Positions 36,971 through 48,970 are shown, counted from the stretch's first letter. The stretch: DNA of 64,000 nucleotides from Verrucomicrobiota bacterium (GCA_017309115.1 JAFLEF010000014.1:62001-126000), one strand, 5' to 3'. The notes: generated by a model from the sequence alone, not told the origin. Program-made: numbers and translations.

Positions 36971-36979
36971 TTCTTCCGC

Positions 36980-38041
36980 CTACTCCCGCCAGCCGTGGTT
37001 CTCGCGAACCTGAATCATGCTGGCGAGAATGTTGTTCCAGGTTTCCTGCTTCATCAGCATTTCGTTCGGGAACATGCAGCCATCCCAGCAGATGTGCCGG
37101 GTCTTCTTCGTCACCTTGCCTGTGCCGTCGCGCAACCAGTAACCGGCATCGCGGCCGACATTGAGTTTTCCGTTGGGATCGGTCACCGGACAATGCTTGC
37201 CGGTCTTCTCGTGATCGCCCGAGCCCTTCACCGTGGCGTCGTTCTGGGCCACATGGAAATCGATCGTCCAAGGCCGCAGCGCGTCGGTCATCTTCTTCAT
37301 CGCCTTGTGGAAGACTTCCGGCTCCCAGTTGAACTTGGTCGGAACAATCCGGTGTTCCGGCGCGTTGTAGCCCAGCGTGTACAACAGCGTGTGCGCCATG
37401 TCGGCCTGGAAGCCGACCACCTTCGGCATGCCCACGGCTTCGAGGGTCTGGATCATGTACTTCCACGAGTGCATGCCGCCCCAGCAAATCTCACCCTCCG
37501 CCGCCAACCGTTCGCCGTGATCCTTGGCGACCTTGCCGCCTTCCTTGAACGTCTTGGCGATCAGCTTGGTGTTCTCCTTGGGATTCTTGTCCCACTCGAC
37601 CACCGGCGCCGCGGAGTCGATGCGAACGATTCCGTGGGGACGCACGCCCAGTTCCCGGAGCTTCTGGGCAATCCGGCAGGCCTTGCGCACGGCGGTAACC
37701 CAGTTGGCCCGCTTCGCTTCGTCGCCCATGGCCGAACCGTCGAACCACACCGGCGCCACAACCGATCCCACCACGAAGCCCTTCTTCTGAATCTTCTCCG
37801 CCAGCTGCTTGATGCCGTCGTCGCTGATGTCGATGTCGATATGCGGGTTGTAGAGGAACAGGTCCACACCATCGAACTTCACGCCGTTGACCTCCGCCTT
37901 GGCCGTCAACTCCAGCATCGTGTCGAGGTCAATGAACGGTTCCGCGCCGGGGCTTCCCTTGCCGACGAGACCAGGCCACATGGCGTTGTGGAGCTTCGGG
38001 AAGTTGTTGGCGGCAGGAACGGCAGCGGGCTTTTTGCTCAT
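36980..38041 (-). CDS. Xylose-isomerase-like TIM-barrel sugar isomerase/epimerase
   Basis: 353 residues from ATG 38041 (MSKKPAAVP). The frame reads on to 38182, but this overlaps the start of the divergent gene and has no conserved text. No signal peptide, so cytosolic. Barrel features include [29 protein letters not shown], an [11 protein letters not shown] metal-ligand strand (Glu), [16 protein letters not shown] (Asp/His), a [25 protein letters not shown] loop and [11 protein letters not shown]. The Glu/Asp/His set points to a divalent-metal-dependent isomerase or epimerase acting on a free or phosphorylated sugar. The divergent neighbour is an exported hydrolase. Similar proteins are frequent in the PVC group, with no assigned substrate. 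Confidence 0.82.
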   Translation of the reverse strand: MSKKPAAVPAANNFPKLHNAMWPGLVGKGSPGAEPFIDLDTMLELTAKAEVNGVKFDGVDLFLYNPHIDIDISDDGIKQLAEKIQKKGFVVGSVVAPVWFDGSAMGDEAKRANWVTAVRKACRIAQKLRELGVRPHGIVRIDSAAPVVEWDKNPKENTKLIAKTFKEGGKVAKDHGERLAAEGEICWGGMHSWKYMIQTLEAVGMPKVVGFQADMAHTLLYTLGYNAPEHRIVPTKFNWEPEVFHKAMKKMTDALRPWTIDFHVAQNDATVKGSGDHEKTGKHCPVTDPNGKLNVGRDAGYWLRDGTGKVTKKTRHICWDGCMFPNEMLMKQETWNNILASMIQVRENHGWRE

Positions 38042-38180
38042 GGCGTAAATGGTGTGCCGATAACTGCCGGAAAAGACCCAATCCGGGCAAGCGACAAGTG
38101 CAGACCGACAAAGAATCCTCAACTCCCCTGTCATCAGGAGTGACTCGGAACACCCCTTCTCCGCAGGATTGCCGCGCTCC

Positions 38181-39500
38181 ATGAACGTTCGTCCCGTCGT
38201 CCGCCGTCTGGCTGGCCTGCACCTTGGCCTGCTGCTCGCCCTGGCTTCCCTCCCGGCCAGTGCTCAAACCCGTTCGACCCAACATTCGCCGCCGCTTCAG
38301 GAGGCCAAACCCCAGCGGGTCGGGGTCTCGCCGGAACGACTCGCCCGCATTGACGAGATGTGCGCCGGCGCCGTCCGGGACGGCAAGATTCCCGGAGTCA
38401 TTGCCCTGGTCGCCCGCCACGGAAAAATCGTTTACTTCAAAGCCTTCGGCCACGCCGACACCGCCGCCCAACGCCCGCTGCAACGCACCGACATCTTTCG
38501 CATCGCCTCCCAGTCCAAAGCCATCACGGCCACGGCGGTCATGATGCTCTGGGAGGAAGGGAAATTCCGTCTGGACGATCCCATTTCGAAGTGGATTCCC
38601 GAGTTCAAGAATCCGCAGGTGCTGAAGACGTACAACGAGGCCGACGGCACCTGGACCGGTGAACCGGCCAAGCGGGAGATCACGATCCGGCATCTGCTCA
38701 CCCACACGTCCGGACTCGGCTACGGCGTGATCGATGGCGATCCACGGTTCAAGCAACTCTACGCCAAGGCGGGAGTCGTGGATCTGTTCACCACCGAACC
38801 CGTCACCATCGGCGAGAGCGTCAGGCGCCTGGCCAAACTGCCCCTGCACCATCAGCCCGGCGAGAAGTACACCTACAGCGAAGGCTTGGATGTTCTCGGA
38901 TACTTCATCGAGGTAGTCTCCGGACAACCCTTCGATGTCTTCCTCCAGAAACGGCTGTTCGAGCCGCTGGGCATGACTGACACCGGGTTTTATTTGCCGG
39001 CCGAGAAGGCCAACCGGCTGGTGGCCGTGCAAAAGCCGGAGGGCGGCAGCTGGGTCCGGTATCCGGTGACGTTCTACGATCCGGATTATCCGATCAAAGG
39101 GGCCAAGTCGTTCTTCTCCGGGGGTGCCGGTCTGTGCAGCACGGCCAAGGACTACGCGACTTTCCTGCAGATGTATCTGAACGGCGGCGAACTGAACGGC
39201 ATTCGGATTCTCAGTCGGACCACGGTGGAGACCATTCAGAGCGAACAGGTCGCCCGCAGTCTGTGGGGTGGCGGGGACAAGTTCTACGGACTCGCCTTCG
39301 GGGTGGTCACGGACCAAGGCCAGGCCAAGGGTGGCGAAGGCAGTCCTGGAACCTTCGACTGGGGCGGTTATTTCAACACCCAATACTTCGCCGATCCCAA
39401 GGAAGGCGTGATTGGAATCCTGATGAAGCAGACCCAAGGCGGCAACGACGACACCGGCTGGAGATTCCGCCAACTGGTCGGCCAAACCATCGACGACTGA
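38181..39500 (+). CDS. Exported serine hydrolase, class C beta-lactamase fold
   Basis: 439 residues from ATG 38181; TTG 38169 would add four residues. Signal peptide to ASAQ at about residue 29. The penicillin-binding-protein-like core starts with [17 protein letters not shown] and [19 protein letters not shown]. The nucleophile motif is SQSK (Ser110-Lys113), and the second motif is YTYSEG (Tyr232-Ser-Glu in place of Tyr-Ser-Asn). [19 protein letters not shown] segment precedes the C-terminal KTG-equivalent region, where [12 protein letters not shown] is seen. This group contains esterases and peptidases (EstB/D-aminopeptidase type) as well as true AmpC enzymes. Antibiotic resistance should not be assumed. 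It is divergent from the sugar isomerase gene (139 bp). Confidence 0.88.
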   Translation: MNVRPVVRRLAGLHLGLLLALASLPASAQTRSTQHSPPLQEAKPQRVGVSPERLARIDEMCAGAVRDGKIPGVIALVARHGKIVYFKAFGHADTAAQRPLQRTDIFRIASQSKAITATAVMMLWEEGKFRLDDPISKWIPEFKNPQVLKTYNEADGTWTGEPAKREITIRHLLTHTSGLGYGVIDGDPRFKQLYAKAGVVDLFTTEPVTIGESVRRLAKLPLHHQPGEKYTYSEGLDVLGYFIEVVSGQPFDVFLQKRLFEPLGMTDTGFYLPAEKANRLVAVQKPEGGSWVRYPVTFYDPDYPIKGAKSFFSGGAGLCSTAKDYATFLQMYLNGGELNGIRILSRTTVETIQSEQVARSLWGGGDKFYGLAFGVVTDQGQAKGGEGSPGTFDWGGYFNTQYFADPKEGVIGILMKQTQGGNDDTGWRFRQLVGQTIDD

Positions 39501-39552
39501 CCGACCTGCACCCCAGGTCGATCGCGGATAGCGCGGATGAAACCAAGCGGGA

Positions 39553-39709
39553 GTATCCGCAGATTCGCGCGGATTCTCCCAGATTTCTGGGAAGGAAGAC
39601 TGCCGTCCGACGTCTGGGGCTCTCACCAACCGGCCTGACCTGCAGCTACCACCAACGCCCCAATTGGCTCCTGAAAAATCTGCGTCAATCGGCGTTAATC
39701 TGCGGTTAA
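39553..39709. repeat. Dispersed ~155-bp repeat, copy beside the 3' end of the RCC1 gene
   Basis: It starts TATCCGCAGATTCGCG and ends TTAATCTGCGGTTAA, nearly matching inverted ends. By eye it is roughly 90% identical to the copy at 43031-43184 in the same orientation, including the core AGACTGCCGTCCGACGTCTG. It fills most of the spacer between two convergent genes. Confidence 0.85.
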
Positions 39710-39731
39710 ACCTCCCCACCTCGGCGGAAGA

Positions 39732-42700
39732 TCACGGCACAGGGCGCAGCCGGAAGAAGGTGGATCCCGAAGTCTCGCTTCCCAGCGCCCATTCCAGATC
39801 CATCGACTCCGCAAGAAAGTCCGTGCCCACCGGCAACCACGTCCGGAGGTCTTCGGACTGTTCAAATTGATACCGCCAGCCTGGGTTCAGGACCATTTGG
39901 AGCCAAGAACCGGAGTCATCCCGACGTATCCCCAAGCCCGGAGACGGCGCCCCTCGGAGCGCCACGGTCTGCAAGCGGCCCGCCGCGATCGACACCACGC
40001 CCCGCAGATCGTTGGGAAAGTTGGAAATCAGCGTTCCGCCGCCACCCCACAACACCACCTTTCCCTCCTGGGTCAAGGCCACGCTGTGAAGTTCCCCCGC
40101 GGACACCGCTACCACCTGCGAGAGTCCCGGCGGCGGCTGCGCCTGACCCACGTCGTTTCGCCCCCAGCCTTGGACAGTTCCATCGAAGCGCAGACCCAAT
40201 CCATGATGAATTCCCAGGGACACCGCCTTGAGCCCGGTCGGCAGATTCGGCCCGGTCTGGCCATATTGGTTATCGCCCCAGACCACCAGTTGTCCGTCCG
40301 TTTGTAGGGCCGCTGAATTGTCGCCGCCCGCGGCAATGGCGACGACGTTGCGAAGTCCCGTTGGCACCTGCGTCGCCCCCCGATCCCCCCTGCCCCAGGC
40401 CACCAACTGTCCGTCCTCCTTCAACACCAGCGAGTGCTGCGCCCCGGCGGCAACGTGGGTCACCCCCGCCAAGCCCGCGGGCACCTGGGCCTGCCCCTGG
40501 GAGTTGTCACCCCACGCCACGACCGTCCCATCGTTCCGCAACGCAAGCACATGGCCATCGCCCGCCGCGATGTCCACCACGCCGCTCAACCCGAACGGAA
40601 CATTGGTTTGCCCAAACGGCGACAGACCCCGGGCTTCCACCGTTCCAGAGTGCGTCAGGGCCACCACGAAGTTGCTACCGACCGCCGCCGCGCGGATACC
40701 TTCCAGAGCGAATGTCGGACGCGTGGCAAACTTGGTGTTGTTGCCCCAGCCGATCATTTGTCCCGCTGGAATTCCCCAGACTCCCAAGCGGAATTCCGGA
40801 CTGGAAATCACTCCGAAGGCGTTGCCGACCGTCACGGAATAGAATCCTTCAGACAACCCATCCGCCCGAACTCGCAGTACCTCCTGACTGGACCACGAGC
40901 GGCCGTTGCGAAACCAGCGATAGGTGAACGGCGGAGTTCCGGTCACGGGCGGCCGCACCTCCACTTCAGTCCCCACCCGCACCGTGAGATCCTGCGGAAA
41001 TCCGGGCTCAAAGTCCGGCGGGGCCAGTCGGTTGTGATCCCGCAGCACCAGAAAATGCTGTCGGCTCCCGGAAATCTGAACTGCCCCCGCCGTGTCAGCC
41101 GTCGGACTGACCGGCCAGAAGACCGTCGAACCGTCGCGTCGAACGGCCCCACAGGCCTGATCGTTGACCGCCAGGCTGACCACGTCGCGCAGTCCAGCCG
41201 GAATGTTCAGACGACCTCCTCCGGGATCGCCCCAACCGCGCACACTGCCGTCCATCAGGATCGCAAACACTTGCCGCGGCCCAGCCACAATGGCCTTGGC
41301 CGGGGGCAGATCAGGAGGGACGGCGAGCACGCCCGGCGGCCCGGCGACGAAAACCCGCACCTTCCCCGCTTCGTCCAAAGTCACACTGAAATCGTGTCCA
41401 CCCGCCACGGCTACAATGTTGGTCAACGCGCTCAATTCCGGCGGTACATACGTTCCCGGCGCCCCCCAAATCCGAACCGTGCCATCCACCTGCAGCGCCA
41501 GAGTGTGATGGAACCCGGAGGCAATGGCCCGAACCGGCTTCAAATCTGTCGGCACCGTCGCCCGAGCGGGATCACCCCACGCCACCACCGTGCCGTCAGC
41601 GCGCAACGCCACCGACGTGATGGAGCCGGCTGCAATCATCACCACGTCCCTTAAGTCCGGCGGAACACGACTTTGTCCAAAGTTCTCCGGACCCCAGCCC
41701 ACCACCGTGCCGTCGGCCAGCAAGACCAGCGAATGATACGCGCCAGCGGCCACGGCCACGACTTCCTGGGTCAGGTGGGGCCGAACAAACTGAGTGGATC
41801 CCAGATTCCCGAGATCGAGCACCTCGGTGTCGGAGACAAACAGCTCACCCTGAGCCCGGGCCACGCCGTGCTCGCCCACGAGGATCACGCCATAAGTGCC
41901 AGCGTGACGGGGCCGCACGACCGGAATTCGGTACACCAAGTTGGTTTCTCCCGGCAGATGCTTCCCGTTGAAGGTCCACTGAATCCGAAATGGACACGGC
42001 GATGACGCCTGCACTGTGAATTCCACCGGACGTCCTTGAACCACGGATTGCGACTGCGGCGATTGCAGGATTAAGGGCGACCGGCGCCGGGTCACCGCGA
42101 AACTTGATTGCGGTCCGGCACCGATGGACGTGACTTCGGCGAGGCCTTCCGGAACGTTCAATTGTCCGGACTGATTGCTTCCAAAGGCGACCACGGTTCC
42201 GTTGGACCTCAGGGCCAATCCATGGTCATCGCCAGCGGCAATCGCGATCACATCTTTCAAATTCTTGGGCACGTTCAAGCCGCCCCCAGACACCGCCACG
42301 GTCCCGTTGGTCTGCAATCCCAGAATGGCATTGGCACTCGCTGCGATCGCCCGAATACCGGTCAGAACCGGAGCGCGGTTGGTGGGATCTGACTCCGGGT
42401 TCCATTGCACAACCGAGCCATCCGCCAACAGGGCAGCGAACTGGGTCTTACCCGCGGAAATCGCTACGGCGTTGGTGATTCCCGGGACCGGCTCGGCCTT
42501 GAGTCCGCGCACTCGCCATCGCAGGAGGCGGCCGTCTTCCTGAAGAATCAGCGCAAGTCCTTCCCGGATCGCCACGGCTACACCGGAGAGTGGCAGCGGC
42601 TTGATGACCACCGCGCCTTCTCCTTCGTTGGCGAATCCCCACACCACGCCGTCGGCATCCAACGCCACCCCGGCATACGTGCCCAGAGCCACCGCCTGGA

Positions 42701-42968
42701 ACTTCGGCAGACCTTGAAGGCCGGTCCAAGGCCCGCCGAGAAAACTCACCCGCTCTCCCCCTTCCAGTTGGACGAGTCCGCGGGTTTCACTGGCCGCAAA
42801 CACGATAACGGCCTCATCGCATCGAGTGAACGGGTTAAAACCGCCACCACCCCATCCTATTAGCGTTCCCGGCTCCGCCGCACTCCCGCGCCCAGCGCCA
42901 CTGGCCAACAGCAACCAGACCCAGCCCAAGCTGACCCACGATCGCAGACATCCCAGGAAACGACTCAT
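39732..42968 (-). CDS. Secreted RCC1-repeat protein with two Ig-like domains
   Basis: 1078 residues from ATG 42968, the start of a clear signal peptide (SWVSLGWVWLLLASGAGRGSAAEP). Upstream frame to 43250 only translates the dispersed repeat. Three blocks of RCC1/BNR-type propeller repeats are seen (about 20-290, 392-646 and 733-1003), built of units such as GTVVAWGDN..GQ..VP.GL..V..IAAG..HSLAL..DG. Ig-like domains separate them (~296-390, with VEFTVQASSPCPFRIQWTFNG; ~656-730, with PFTYRWFRNG). The last ~75 residues (YQFEQSEDLRTW ... FFRLRPVP) are a C-terminal module common in verrucomicrobial exoproteins. No catalytic residues; a binding or adhesive surface role is inferred. The gene is flanked on both sides by copies of the same ~155-bp repeat. 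Confidence 0.87.
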   Translation of the reverse strand: MSRFLGCLRSWVSLGWVWLLLASGAGRGSAAEPGTLIGWGGGGFNPFTRCDEAVIVFAASETRGLVQLEGGERVSFLGGPWTGLQGLPKFQAVALGTYAGVALDADGVVWGFANEGEGAVVIKPLPLSGVAVAIREGLALILQEDGRLLRWRVRGLKAEPVPGITNAVAISAGKTQFAALLADGSVVQWNPESDPTNRAPVLTGIRAIAASANAILGLQTNGTVAVSGGGLNVPKNLKDVIAIAAGDDHGLALRSNGTVVAFGSNQSGQLNVPEGLAEVTSIGAGPQSSFAVTRRRSPLILQSPQSQSVVQGRPVEFTVQASSPCPFRIQWTFNGKHLPGETNLVYRIPVVRPRHAGTYGVILVGEHGVARAQGELFVSDTEVLDLGNLGSTQFVRPHLTQEVVAVAAGAYHSLVLLADGTVVGWGPENFGQSRVPPDLRDVVMIAAGSITSVALRADGTVVAWGDPARATVPTDLKPVRAIASGFHHTLALQVDGTVRIWGAPGTYVPPELSALTNIVAVAGGHDFSVTLDEAGKVRVFVAGPPGVLAVPPDLPPAKAIVAGPRQVFAILMDGSVRGWGDPGGGRLNIPAGLRDVVSLAVNDQACGAVRRDGSTVFWPVSPTADTAGAVQISGSRQHFLVLRDHNRLAPPDFEPGFPQDLTVRVGTEVEVRPPVTGTPPFTYRWFRNGRSWSSQEVLRVRADGLSEGFYSVTVGNAFGVISSPEFRLGVWGIPAGQMIGWGNNTKFATRPTFALEGIRAAAVGSNFVVALTHSGTVEARGLSPFGQTNVPFGLSGVVDIAAGDGHVLALRNDGTVVAWGDNSQGQAQVPAGLAGVTHVAAGAQHSLVLKEDGQLVAWGRGDRGATQVPTGLRNVVAIAAGGDNSAALQTDGQLVVWGDNQYGQTGPNLPTGLKAVSLGIHHGLGLRFDGTVQGWGRNDVGQAQPPPGLSQVVAVSAGELHSVALTQEGKVVLWGGGGTLISNFPNDLRGVVSIAAGRLQTVALRGAPSPGLGIRRDDSGSWLQMVLNPGWRYQFEQSEDLRTWLPVGTDFLAESMDLEWALGSETSGSTFFRLRPVP

Positions 42969-43287
42969 GATCTGATGTCCGAACAGTGACCCGCTTCTAA
43001 CCGAATCTCCATCTCGAAAACGCGGAGCAGGTATCCGCAGATTCGCGTCGATTCTACCAGATTTCTGGAAAGGAAGACTGCCGTCCGACGTCTGGGCTCT
43101 CACCAACGGGCCTGACCCGCAGCTAACACCAACGCCCCAATCGGCACCCAAAAAGTCTGCGTCAATCGGCGTTAATCTGCGGATGACTTCCCCGCCCCCA
43201 AGTTTCTGTGTCCAAAATTGGTGATTAACCGGAAGTACGCCTGAAACCAACGCTGTGATCTCCGGTCATCCCCTTATTCCCCACCTC
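42969..43287. other. 319-bp divergent intergenic region containing a dispersed repeat
   Basis: It lies between the start of the RCC1 gene (-) and the start of the esterase operon (+), so it must hold both promoters. About half of it is the repeat at 43031-43184. The remaining ~100 bp before the esterase start show no obvious operator or sigma-70 pair. Confidence 0.6.
43031..43184. repeat. Dispersed ~155-bp repeat, copy upstream of the RCC1 gene
   Basis: Starts GTATCCGCAGATTCGCG and ends AATCTGCGGAT, giving 11-bp inverted ends. Same orientation and near-identical sequence to the copy at 39553-39709. It starts 63 bp from the RCC1 start codon and ends ~100 bp before the esterase start. Confidence 0.85.
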
Positions 43288-45677
<2,390 letters not shown>

Positions 45678-45680
45678 TTC

Positions 45681-48356
45681 ATGATCAACGCAAAGCATTT
45701 TCTGACACTCCTGACCGCCGGTCTTTCAGCCCTCGGCGCCCTCGCTGCCACCGGGAACGCGGACCGTCCTCTGCGAGTTCTGTATCTAGGTGAAGTTGAT
45801 GTCGGGGGCAGTGGCAGTGGTCGAGGATCCCGCACGAACTACGTCTATCTCCCAGGGCAGACGCTGGCCCCCGAAGCGATCTACTTCGACTACCGCACTG
45901 ACGTTACCAACCTGACCGCCAGTTTTCTCGGGCACTTCGATGCCGTGGTTCAAGTGATGCCGGATACGACGGTTCCTGCGGCCCAGCGAGCATTACTGGA
46001 GGACTTCAAGAAATCCGGCCGCGGACTCATCACCTATCCGGTAGGACAGCGTCCCGCCGATGGCGACCTCCGCAACGCCGTCCTTGCCTCCGTTAATCCC
46101 CAGGCCAAGTCGGACTGGGAATCCTCCACGACGTCACGTCCACCGCTGAAGCGCCAGGACGGATCGGTCCCGAACTACGAACGACGACCCGAGCCCGTGA
46201 AGTATCAGGCGCCGCTTTCGCCGCAGGACAGCATGCGTTACACACAGGTCCCGGCGGACTTCGAGCTCCAGTTGTTTGCCTCGGAACCCGACATCGTGAA
46301 ACCCATGTACCTGGCGTGGGACGAACGCGGCCGGGCTTGGGTGGTAGAATCGCGGGATTATCCGCACGGACTCACCAAAGAAGGCGAACCCGGCCACGAC
46401 ACCATCAAGATTTGCGAAGACACCAACGGCGACGGGCGCGCAGACAAGTTCACGGTATTCGCGGACGGTTTGAATCTGGCCACCTCACTCGTGTTTGTGA
46501 ACGGCGGCGTTCTGGTGTCGGAAGCGCGCCACATGCTCTTTCTCAAAGACACCACTGGCGACGATCGGGCCGATGTGCGGGAAATCATCCTGCCGGGCTG
46601 GGGCGTGGGCGACTCCCATGCGACCCAGAACAATTTGAGCCGCGGCTTCGACAACTGGCTCTACGGCATCGTCGGATACTCGAACTTCCGCGGCAACGTC
46701 GGCGGCAAGGATCTCCAGTTTGGTCAGGGCGTTTTCCGCTTCAAACCTGACGGTTCCACCCTGGAATTCCTGCATCAGTTCAACAACAACTCCTGGGGAT
46801 TCGGCCTCAACGCCCAAGGTGACGTCTTCGGATCCACCGCGAATGGAAACCCCAGCTTCTACGGCTATCTGCCGGCGCACATTCTGAATCCCACCCAGCC
46901 TGGGTCAGGTCGCCGTGGTGGTGGCGGCGGTGGCGGTGGATTTCGTCCCGGATATCGGCTGGGGCAGGACAACACGCCCGAAGCCCCGGTGGCCAACGTC
47001 CGCCGATTGCCTTCGGCGAAGTCCCTGGCGCCCGGCATGCGAATGCATCCCAACACGCCGAATGTTCGAATGGTGGACAATTTCGGAGGCTACACGGCTG
47101 CTGCCGGACACGCCTTCATGGTGAGCGACGCGCTTCCGCCGCGACTCCAAGGGAAGGCCCTCGTCACCGAACCCACGGCCAAGCTGATCGGGATCGTGGA
47201 CATCCAACCTGACGGCGGCGGATATCAGGCCAGCGACGGTGGCAATCTCTTGGCCAGCACCGACGAGTGGATGTCGCCCATCTTCGCCGACGTGGGTCCC
47301 GACGGCGCCATCTGGGTCATCGATTTCTACAGCTTCATCATCCAGCACAATCCGACGCCTAGCCCGCAATCCGCCGGGATTGCCGCCACTACTGGTCCGG
47401 GCGGGGCGTATCAGACCGAGAATGACCTGCGCGACCGTTCCCACGGCCGGATCTACCGCGTGGTCTGGAAGGACGGACCGAAGAGTGCCGTCCAGTCCCT
47501 CTCGAAGTCCAAGCCCGCCGAACTCGTGGCGGCTCTCGACAGTGGGAACCAGTTCTGGTGCCTCACCGCCCAAGGCTTGATTGTGGATCAGCAGCTGACC
47601 GATGCCATTCCGGCGTTGAAGAAACGGGTGCGCTCAGGAACCGGTGGCAAGGGAGCGATTCATGCCCTGTGGGCCCTTTCCGGATTGGATGCGCTCGATA
47701 AAGACACGCATCAAGCCGCCCTGCTGTCCAAGGATCCAGCCCTTCGCCGCAACGCCATCCGAGCTCTCCCCGCCAACGACGCTGGACGCCAGCTGTTCTT
47801 CAGCAGTCCCGTGATCCAGGATCCCAATCTGATCACGCGTCAGGCGGCCTTCGTGAAACTCCTGGAGTTTCCCACCATTCCCGAAATCCAGACCGTCGTG
47901 GCTAACCTGCCGCGCACTCCAGTTAACACCAGCGATCCCTTCCTCAATGACACCGTCACGTTGCTGGGACGCGTTCACAAGGTCTCCGGCGTCGGTCAGG
48001 ATGAAGTCAAACTGGTGGCCGGCGATGCCCGACGGGGCGAGGAACTGTTTTTCACCAGTCCCACGGCCGCGTGTTCTTCCTGTCACGCGGTCAGCGGAAA
48101 AGGCGGCGACATTGGACCCATCCTGGATGGCATCGCTGTTCGCGGTGATCGGGCCTACATCCTTGAGAGCCTCATGGATCCCAATGCCAAATTGGCTCAG
48201 GGTTTCGAGAATCTCCCGATCTCTCCCATGCCTCCCCTCGGCGCGCTGTTGAAGGAACAGGAACTGGAAGACATCCTAGCCTATCTCAGCACGCTCAAGA
48301 CTCCTCCCAAAAACGGAATCACCGTGCCTGTGCGCAAGACCGAAATTTACGAATGA
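45681..48356 (+). CDS. ThuA-like / beta-propeller / cytochrome c (CxxCH) protein of the xylan cluster
   Basis: 891 residues with a signal peptide (LTLLTAGLSALGALAATGN). Residues ~30-130 read like a ThuA/GATase-like domain (LRVLYLGEVDVGG, HFDAVVQVMPDTTVPAAQRALLEDF). The membrane-bound-dehydrogenase-type propeller follows (PADFELQLFASEPDIVKPMYLAWDERGRAWV, EDTNGDGRADKFTVFADGLN, NLSRGFDNWLYG), with a Gly-rich insertion (RRGGGGGGGG) near 415. A helical HEAT-like region and a C-terminal heme domain with CSSCH at 798-802 and GPILDGIA complete it; the late Met-containing loop is SPMPPLG. It is shorter than the related protein at 32823-36389. Being inside an esterase-xylanase operon suggests electron transfer tied to sugar oxidation. 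The stop overlaps the next start by 4 bp (ATGA). Confidence 0.88.
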   Translation: MINAKHFLTLLTAGLSALGALAATGNADRPLRVLYLGEVDVGGSGSGRGSRTNYVYLPGQTLAPEAIYFDYRTDVTNLTASFLGHFDAVVQVMPDTTVPAAQRALLEDFKKSGRGLITYPVGQRPADGDLRNAVLASVNPQAKSDWESSTTSRPPLKRQDGSVPNYERRPEPVKYQAPLSPQDSMRYTQVPADFELQLFASEPDIVKPMYLAWDERGRAWVVESRDYPHGLTKEGEPGHDTIKICEDTNGDGRADKFTVFADGLNLATSLVFVNGGVLVSEARHMLFLKDTTGDDRADVREIILPGWGVGDSHATQNNLSRGFDNWLYGIVGYSNFRGNVGGKDLQFGQGVFRFKPDGSTLEFLHQFNNNSWGFGLNAQGDVFGSTANGNPSFYGYLPAHILNPTQPGSGRRGGGGGGGGFRPGYRLGQDNTPEAPVANVRRLPSAKSLAPGMRMHPNTPNVRMVDNFGGYTAAAGHAFMVSDALPPRLQGKALVTEPTAKLIGIVDIQPDGGGYQASDGGNLLASTDEWMSPIFADVGPDGAIWVIDFYSFIIQHNPTPSPQSAGIAATTGPGGAYQTENDLRDRSHGRIYRVVWKDGPKSAVQSLSKSKPAELVAALDSGNQFWCLTAQGLIVDQQLTDAIPALKKRVRSGTGGKGAIHALWALSGLDALDKDTHQAALLSKDPALRRNAIRALPANDAGRQLFFSSPVIQDPNLITRQAAFVKLLEFPTIPEIQTVVANLPRTPVNTSDPFLNDTVTLLGRVHKVSGVGQDEVKLVAGDARRGEELFFTSPTAACSSCHAVSGKGGDIGPILDGIAVRGDRAYILESLMDPNAKLAQGFENLPISPMPPLGALLKEQELEDILAYLSTLKTPPKNGITVPVRKTEIYE

Positions 48357-48970
48357 GCATGAAGATTCTGTTCCGCAGTCTGCGGCTTCTGGCCCTCGGA
48401 GGACTGTTGGCCTTTGGAGCCATCGCCGGGGACGCCCACCTCGATCCACAAGGCTACATTCGAGACTGGGTGATGCTGGCGCCGATTCCGCTCCCGGAAG
48501 GAGGCATGGCCGGCGAGCTTCTGCTTCGGGACCAGATCCCGAATGAGTCCGCCCTGCAACCCAAGGACGGTGAGGTCATTTCCCTGCGCGGCCGACAACT
48601 CACGTGGAAAGGCATCACCTCGGCCACCAACGTGGTCGACCTGAATGCGCTGCTGAAGGCCCAGAACGATCAAAGCGTTGGCTACTTGGTCACGTACGTA
48701 GAGGCCGACCAGGAGATTCCCAACGTAATGATGTCCGTCGCGAGCAACGATCAGGGACGCATCTACTTCAACGGAGTCGACATCTATGCCTTCACCGAAG
48801 CCCGGGCGCTCATGCTCGATGGCGACAAAGGCAAAGTGACACTCAAAAAAGGCACCAACGTCATCGTCTTCAAAATCATCAACGAACAGAACAGCTGGCA
48901 GGGTGCGATGCGTCTGACCGATCTCTCGGGCGTGCCGTTGAAAAACATCCGGATCAAGGCGGCACCGTGA
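48353..48970 (+). CDS. Small secreted protein with a beta-sandwich domain, unknown function
   Basis: 205 residues, signal peptide to about residue 25 (FGAIAGDAH). It starts within the stop of the heme-protein gene (ATGA) and ends at GTGA, where the xylanase starts, so it is translationally coupled on both sides. The body follows a pattern frequent in PVC exoproteins: QGYIRDWVMLAPIPLPEGG, VVDLNALL, VGYLVTYVEADQE, VMMSVASNDQGRIYFNGVDIYAF, a KVTLKKGTNVIVFKIINEQNSWQGAMRLTD tail. This GSDDGxxVWLNG-like signature suggests a carbohydrate-binding or adaptor beta-sandwich. No catalytic residues are seen. It may bind the polysaccharide for its neighbours. Confidence 0.8.
   Translation: MSMKILFRSLRLLALGGLLAFGAIAGDAHLDPQGYIRDWVMLAPIPLPEGGMAGELLLRDQIPNESALQPKDGEVISLRGRQLTWKGITSATNVVDLNALLKAQNDQSVGYLVTYVEADQEIPNVMMSVASNDQGRIYFNGVDIYAFTEARALMLDGDKGKVTLKKGTNVIVFKIINEQNSWQGAMRLTDLSGVPLKNIRIKAAP

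Larger units (their letters stand above)
36390..36979. other. 590-bp gene-free stretch with several repeat fragments
   Basis: No gene is convincing on either strand. It holds three GGTAAGC 7-mers (36400-36420); the 14-mer GCGTTTGGACTGCG twice (36424-36437 and 36652-36665), each beside a hairpin (GCGCCAGCCCTCTGGTGC; GCGGT...ACCGC at ~36662-36690); a GGCGCTGAGGCGCAGAG stretch (~36782-36799); two CACGAAT words 11 bp apart (36814-36838); and a run of about five GCTCTCA 7-mers (36934-36970). It reads as a sink for degenerate dispersed repeats between two convergent transcripts. Confidence 0.7.

Noticed and set aside
38181-39500. Antibiotic resistance beta-lactamase
   Set aside because: The SxxK fold is shared with esterases and peptidases; the YSE in place of YSN and the context do not support a resistance claim.
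37929-39719. 596-residue minus frame across the beta-lactamase-fold gene and repeat
   Set aside because: It is antisense to a good enzyme gene and starts inside a dispersed repeat.
39732-42968. Repeated sequence resembling a CRISPR or DNA tandem array
   Set aside because: The periodicity is due to RCC1 propeller repeats in a protein; DNA units are divergent and there are no uniform spacers.
48604-48966. Upstream extension of the xylanase frame
   Set aside because: It overlaps the preceding secreted-protein gene in another frame; GTG 48967 gives a signal peptide and a GTGA overlap.
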